Below, piece after piece: positions 62,259 through 64,000 of a stretch of DNA of 64,000 bases. This DNA comes from Fragilaria crotonensis (taxonomy: Eukaryota > Bacillariophyta > Fragilariophyceae > Fragilariales > Fragilariaceae). Both the position numbers and the translations under genes were made by a program. Where the stretch lies: the NCBI GenBank assembly GCA_022925895.1, contig JAKSYS010000113.1, positions 1 to 64,000 of the forward strand. The letters run 5' to 3'. The notes beneath the pieces were generated by a model. That model did not search any database and was not told the DNA's origin. It saw nothing but the letters and a program-made list of their open reading frames with translations. How positions within the stretch are numbered: position 1 is the stretch's first letter; the number at the start of each line of letters is the position of its first letter.

Positions 62259-63076
62259 GGAGCGATCCTAAAAACCCAAAAAAACACAAATCACATTTTT
62301 CAACTGACAATTACACAAATCTCGTCCGTTTTGTAACGGTAGCGCGCCAAAAATGTGCAACCCACAAGCAAATATCTGGTTATAAGCCCTAAAAACCCTG
62401 CACAAATCACAAATCTTGTTCGAGCCCATTTTGCCCTCGAATAAAATTTGTGCAACACAAACAATAGTTTCACAAATTCCACGGTCGTTTTCTACGATGA
62501 AAACATAGCTGCATAAATTCTACAGACGATTTCTACAGCTGCAACGTACTTGTTGCACAAATCTCCCGCCTTCAATCCAGTTCGTCTCCCTCCATTTCCC
62601 TCCTCAAACTTGGTGATAACCACCATGCCGAAAAGGGGCATTGGTTTTACCGTTCAAGAGGTGGATGTCCTCCTCAGTGCTATTGAGAGGTTCCTCCCGA
62701 TTGGACCCTATGAATGGGATCGTGTCTTGGCAGAACATGAGTCCCATTTCCCGGAGGCCGGTCGCACCAAAGAGAGCCTCAAGCGAAAGTTTACTGTGCT
62801 CTACAAGGCTCGTCATCCGACTGGAGACCCAGACATTCCTGCAGATGTCCTTTGTGCTAAGAAGGCTTACGAAGAAATCACGAAAAAAGCAGAAGTATCA
62901 GAGGGAGGAGGTTCCGATGACGAAGAACTGGAGGATGGAACGCAAATCACAAAAAAGGAACACAAATCACAAAAGAAATGTTAACAATCACATGGTCTTC
63001 ACACATGGAAAATGCATGTGTCGTGATCCACATACAAAATGTGATTTGTGTTTTCTTGGGTTTTTAGGATCGCTCC
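62259..63076. mobile_element. 818-bp inverted-repeat transposon carrying only a SANT/Myb-like gene
   Basis: The left end GGAGCGATCCTAAAAACCC and the reverse complement of the right end are identical over these 19 bases and continue as a near match (ACACAAATCACATTTT) to about 42 bp. The interior is studded with ACAAATC or ACAAAT words in both halves (near 62308, 62400, 62411, 62455, 62558, 62942 and 62960), like subterminal binding sites. One gene (62625-62984) sits inside. I find no clear target-site duplication; a T/A pair at 62258 and 63077 may belong to the ends. Confidence 0.75.
62625..62984 (+). CDS. SANT/Myb-like domain protein (DUF6818-like) inside the transposon
   Basis: ATG 62625 gives 119 aa and ends within the element. 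It has the pattern of a stramenopile SANT/Myb-like domain that I associate with Pfam DUF6818: GIGFTVQEVDVLLSAIERFL, IGPYEWDRVLAEHESHFPE, RTKESLKRKFTVLYKARHPT and GDPDIPADVLCAKKAYEEI. The C-terminus is acidic, then basic (KKEHKSQKK), the last part being encoded by the terminal ACAAATCAC words. Harbinger-type transposons normally encode a separate Myb-like protein that helps the transposase bind the ends, so that role is the best guess. The family assignment is from memory. Confidence 0.7.
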   Translation: MPKRGIGFTVQEVDVLLSAIERFLPIGPYEWDRVLAEHESHFPEAGRTKESLKRKFTVLYKARHPTGDPDIPADVLCAKKAYEEITKKAEVSEGGGSDDEELEDGTQITKKEHKSQKKC

Positions 63077-63541
63077 ACTACTCGGAGTAGAACAACAATA
63101 TCAAAGTTTGAAATCATCATTTTTTCGGTTGTTACCCTTGCACTACACCAGATCCTACGAGCTATCGGTGGTACTTGTACATGAAGTAGGTACCACCTAA
63201 AAATGGCTTGGGATCTTCTCCGAGTACTGAGTACATATCCATGTTTCGACTAACCATATCTCGCTCAAAAATTGTGGAATTCAATGAAGGTCGTTAAGTG
63301 CAAAAGTACATGTCACGAGTCACGACCTCAGAGCATCTTTAAAGGGGAGATTGCAAAAAATTGCAAATGACATGCCAACGCAAATTTTGACATGCCTTCT
63401 TGAAATGCCACTATGGCAACAATTAAGGGAACGATTTCAAATTTAAAATTGCGCGCCAGGGGTTTTTCGCCAGCCATGCTTTTGAAATTTTTGCTCCCCG
63501 AGCAAATGCACAAAGACATTGCAAATTGACTGTCCTTCGCC
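63077..63541. other. Intergenic, no gene seen
   Basis: A short GTAC group lies at about 63170-63230. The part 63340-63540 is AT-rich with TTGCAAAT words. No gene is supported. Confidence 0.5.
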
Positions 63542-64000
63542 ATGGCTGCTTGTTTGGCTCCAAATGCTCTTTCTGGCATCAACAACGCTGATGCCGAGAA
63601 ATCCAAACGGGGCCCTGGCTACACCAATGTGGAGGATATGATTGTGGCACGATCGTTTATTTCAGCATCAGAAAATGCAATCTGCAGAGCTCATCAGAAG
63701 GGCAAAGTGTTCAAGGCACACATGCTTGAGATATATTGTAAATTCATCAAGGAGCAGATGGAATTGGACAAGGCCCTACTTGGACAAAGTTCAGAGGCAA
63801 CATGAGATGAGTAGTACATCCAGAAAGGAGTTGGAACACTGTAGGCTATGCAGATTGCAGTGGTGAATCAATTTATTATCGATTCAAGAGTTTGATTGCA
63901 CCTGAGGTAATGAAATTCATGGGAATCCACGAGACAACTGATATGGCAAGTGGTTGGAGTAATGAAGATCATAAGACTGCGTGTCTTGAGTTCTACAAGA
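63542..64000 (+). pseudogene. Partial, frameshifted gene of a SANT/NAM-like transposon-associated family, cut by window end
   Basis: ATG 63542 opens MAACLAPNALSGINNADA, then GPGYTNVEDMIVARSFISAS and AHQKGKVFKAHMLEIYCKF, the trihelix/SANT-like start seen in many repeated diatom genes. The frame stops at 63805. Downstream, in another frame from about 63811, sense resumes as GYADCSGESIYYRFKSLIAP, EVMKFMGIHETTDMASGW and HKTACLEFYK, and runs off the window at 64000. At least one indel near 63800 separates the two parts. The family assignment is by pattern only; these genes are often repeat-associated. Confidence 0.5.

Noticed and set aside
1-64000. CRISPR arrays, rRNA and tRNA genes
   Set aside because: No regularly spaced repeats and no rRNA sequence were recognised. 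I found no convincing tRNA by eye, but a covariance-model scan was not possible here.

Overview
This window is nuclear DNA of a eukaryotic alga, most probably a diatom. The evidence is a set of short GT-AG introns (53-160 nt), two predicted plastid proteins whose N-termini combine a signal peptide with the diatom-type cleavage motif carrying Phe at +1 (19467-22057 and 61108-61813), a one-repeat SHAQKY-type Myb gene, Ty1/copia retrotransposons of the diatom kind, and ordinary eukaryotic complexes (Mediator, RNA polymerase I, gamma-tubulin complex, signal peptidase, decapping scaffold). I cannot name the species.

Layout. 1-6562 is a minus-strand Ty1/copia element with identical 131-bp LTR segments; its gag is frameshifted and its pol is split at a CCC-TGA site. 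7153-16411 holds an ankyrin/BTB protein, a small membrane-protein gene with two frame breaks, a probable mitochondrial protein, gamma-tubulin complex protein 3, and two adjacent coiled-coil ORFs separated in frame by a single TGA. 17768-28780 holds the Myb gene, a plastid MiaB fused to a parvulin domain, the RNA polymerase I subunit RPA49, and a very large RGG-rich protein. 29232-37282 is an older, broken plus-strand copia element. 37470-50392 holds a SET-domain lysine methyltransferase, Mediator subunit 14, a two-TM receptor-like kinase with a beta-propeller ectodomain, and a Cas1p/CASD1-like acyltransferase with a degenerate C-terminal SGNH domain. 50393-53192 appears gene-free and may contain an LTR remnant. 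53193-61813 holds signal peptidase subunit 3 with a 1.5-kb TTA-flanked transposon directly upstream, the decapping scaffold EDC4/Ge-1, and a plastid DUF3110 protein. The right end is mobile-element territory: an 818-bp inverted-repeat element carrying only a SANT/Myb-like gene, then a broken partial gene of a transposon-associated type.

Genes mostly stand alone, with divergent or convergent neighbours and no operon-like pathway. Two patterns run through the window. Intergenic DNA is filled with GTAC-palindrome words of the form GTAC-TGGA-GTAC and GTACCTGGTAC. Several otherwise well-preserved host genes have frame breaks that all behave as one missing base in or beside a homopolymer, which points to consensus errors or recent decay and must be resolved before those genes are called dead.
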